Positions 6,654 to 6,978 of a DNA stretch of 6,978 bases are shown piece by piece. Within the stretch, counting starts at the first letter, position 1. Each line of letters begins with the position of its first letter. The DNA comes from Planctomycetota bacterium (GTDB taxonomy: Bacteria > Planctomycetota > UBA1135). The position numbers and the translations under genes were made by a program. The stretch is taken from contig JAKVCF010000122.1 in assembly GCA_022447335.1 (NCBI GenBank), positions 1 to 6,978 on the forward strand, written 5' to 3'. The notes beneath the pieces were generated by a model that made no database searches, was not told the DNA's origin, and saw nothing but the letters and a program-made list of their open reading frames with translations.

Positions 6654-6978
6654 ATGACGGCCAAGCTCGCCCACACGATGATCCGCGTTCGCGATCTCGA
6701 CGCTTCGATCGCCTTCTACACAGGATTTCTGGGCCTGAAAGAAAAACGCCGAGCTCACTTCGGAAACGAGTGCACGTTGGTCTTTTTGGCGTACTCTGCT
6801 GAACATTACTTCATCGAGTTGACTTGTAACCACGACGGCCGGGACTACGAACTTGGGAACCAATTCGGCCATCTCGCCTTCACGGTCGACGATCTCGACT
6901 CCGTTATCGCGGACGTCGAAGCCAAGGGCTGGTGGTTCCGTGGCAACCGCCCAGAATCCAGCTCGCGCTACATCTTCG
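6654..6978 (+). CDS. gloA: Glyoxalase I / lactoylglutathione lyase (3' partial)
   Basis: Glyoxalase I converts the hemithioacetal of methylglyoxal and glutathione to S-lactoylglutathione in the cytoplasm, detoxifying methylglyoxal. The visible 108 residues form the first VOC (PF00903) beta-alpha-beta module and the start of the second. They follow E. coli GloA closely: LAHTMIRV at 5-12, FYTGFLGL at 21-28, IELT at 54-57, YELG at 65-68 and GHLAFTV at 72-78. Metal ligands His7, Glu55 and His73 are present; the fourth (Glu122 in E. coli) is beyond the right edge. The first ATG at 6654 fits the family start; the next ATG (6678) would remove His7. No Shine-Dalgarno precedes it. It is transcribed away from the SDR and ends outside the window. 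A related VOC enzyme using another thiol is possible but less likely given the match. Confidence 0.9.
   Translation, partial: MTAKLAHTMIRVRDLDASIAFYTGFLGLKEKRRAHFGNECTLVFLAYSAEHYFIELTCNHDGRDYELGNQFGHLAFTVDDLDSVIADVEAKGWWFRGNRPESSSRYIF

Noticed and set aside
1..6978. Search for a novel defence, mobile or biosynthetic system, tRNA/rRNA genes or CRISPR repeats
   Set aside because: All but about 115 bases are occupied by seven recognisable metabolic or peptidase genes; no repeats, integrase, transposase or RNA-like structure was seen.

Overview
This is an ordinary bacterial chromosomal segment, densely coded, with seven protein genes and no RNA gene, mobile element or CRISPR array. G+C looks to be in the mid-50s percent (estimated from a few lines, not computed). 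The organism has a B-type (cytochrome b558 family) succinate dehydrogenase/fumarate reductase in the order sdhC-sdhA-sdhB with no sdhD, and a secreted S46 dipeptidyl-peptidase. That combination fits Bacteroidota, Planctomycetota, Acidobacteriota and related lineages. I cannot assign a phylum from this window alone.

Positions 1-3181, plus strand: the sdhCAB operon. sdhC is cut by the left edge and keeps only its last three membrane helices. sdhA (flavoprotein) and sdhB (three-cluster iron-sulfur subunit) are complete and every expected cofactor and active-site residue is visible. Gaps between genes are 11-12 bases and each carries a Shine-Dalgarno. Together the three encode the membrane-anchored quinone-coupled enzyme that interconverts succinate and fumarate.

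Positions 3187-3807, plus strand: a CYTH-domain (tunnel metalloenzyme) protein starting 5-8 bases after the sdhB stop, so probably read from the sdh transcript.

Positions 3808-3839: a short convergent gap with a weak candidate terminator for the minus-strand genes.

Positions 3840-6595, minus strand: a two-gene unit. An SDR oxidoreductase resembling sepiapterin/benzil reductases is followed, through a 4-base ATGA overlap, by an exported S46 dipeptidyl-peptidase. An Arg at the P1-specificity position suggests it cuts after Asp/Glu (DPP11 type). Its helical domain appears about 65 residues shorter than in characterised enzymes.

Positions 6596-6653: a 58-base divergent promoter region. Positions 6654-6978, plus strand: the 5' part of a glyoxalase I (gloA) that runs off the right edge.

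I found no convincing new multi-gene system. The points most worth a second look are the specificity residue and short helical domain of the S46 enzyme, its coupling to the SDR, and the CYTH gene attached to the sdh operon.
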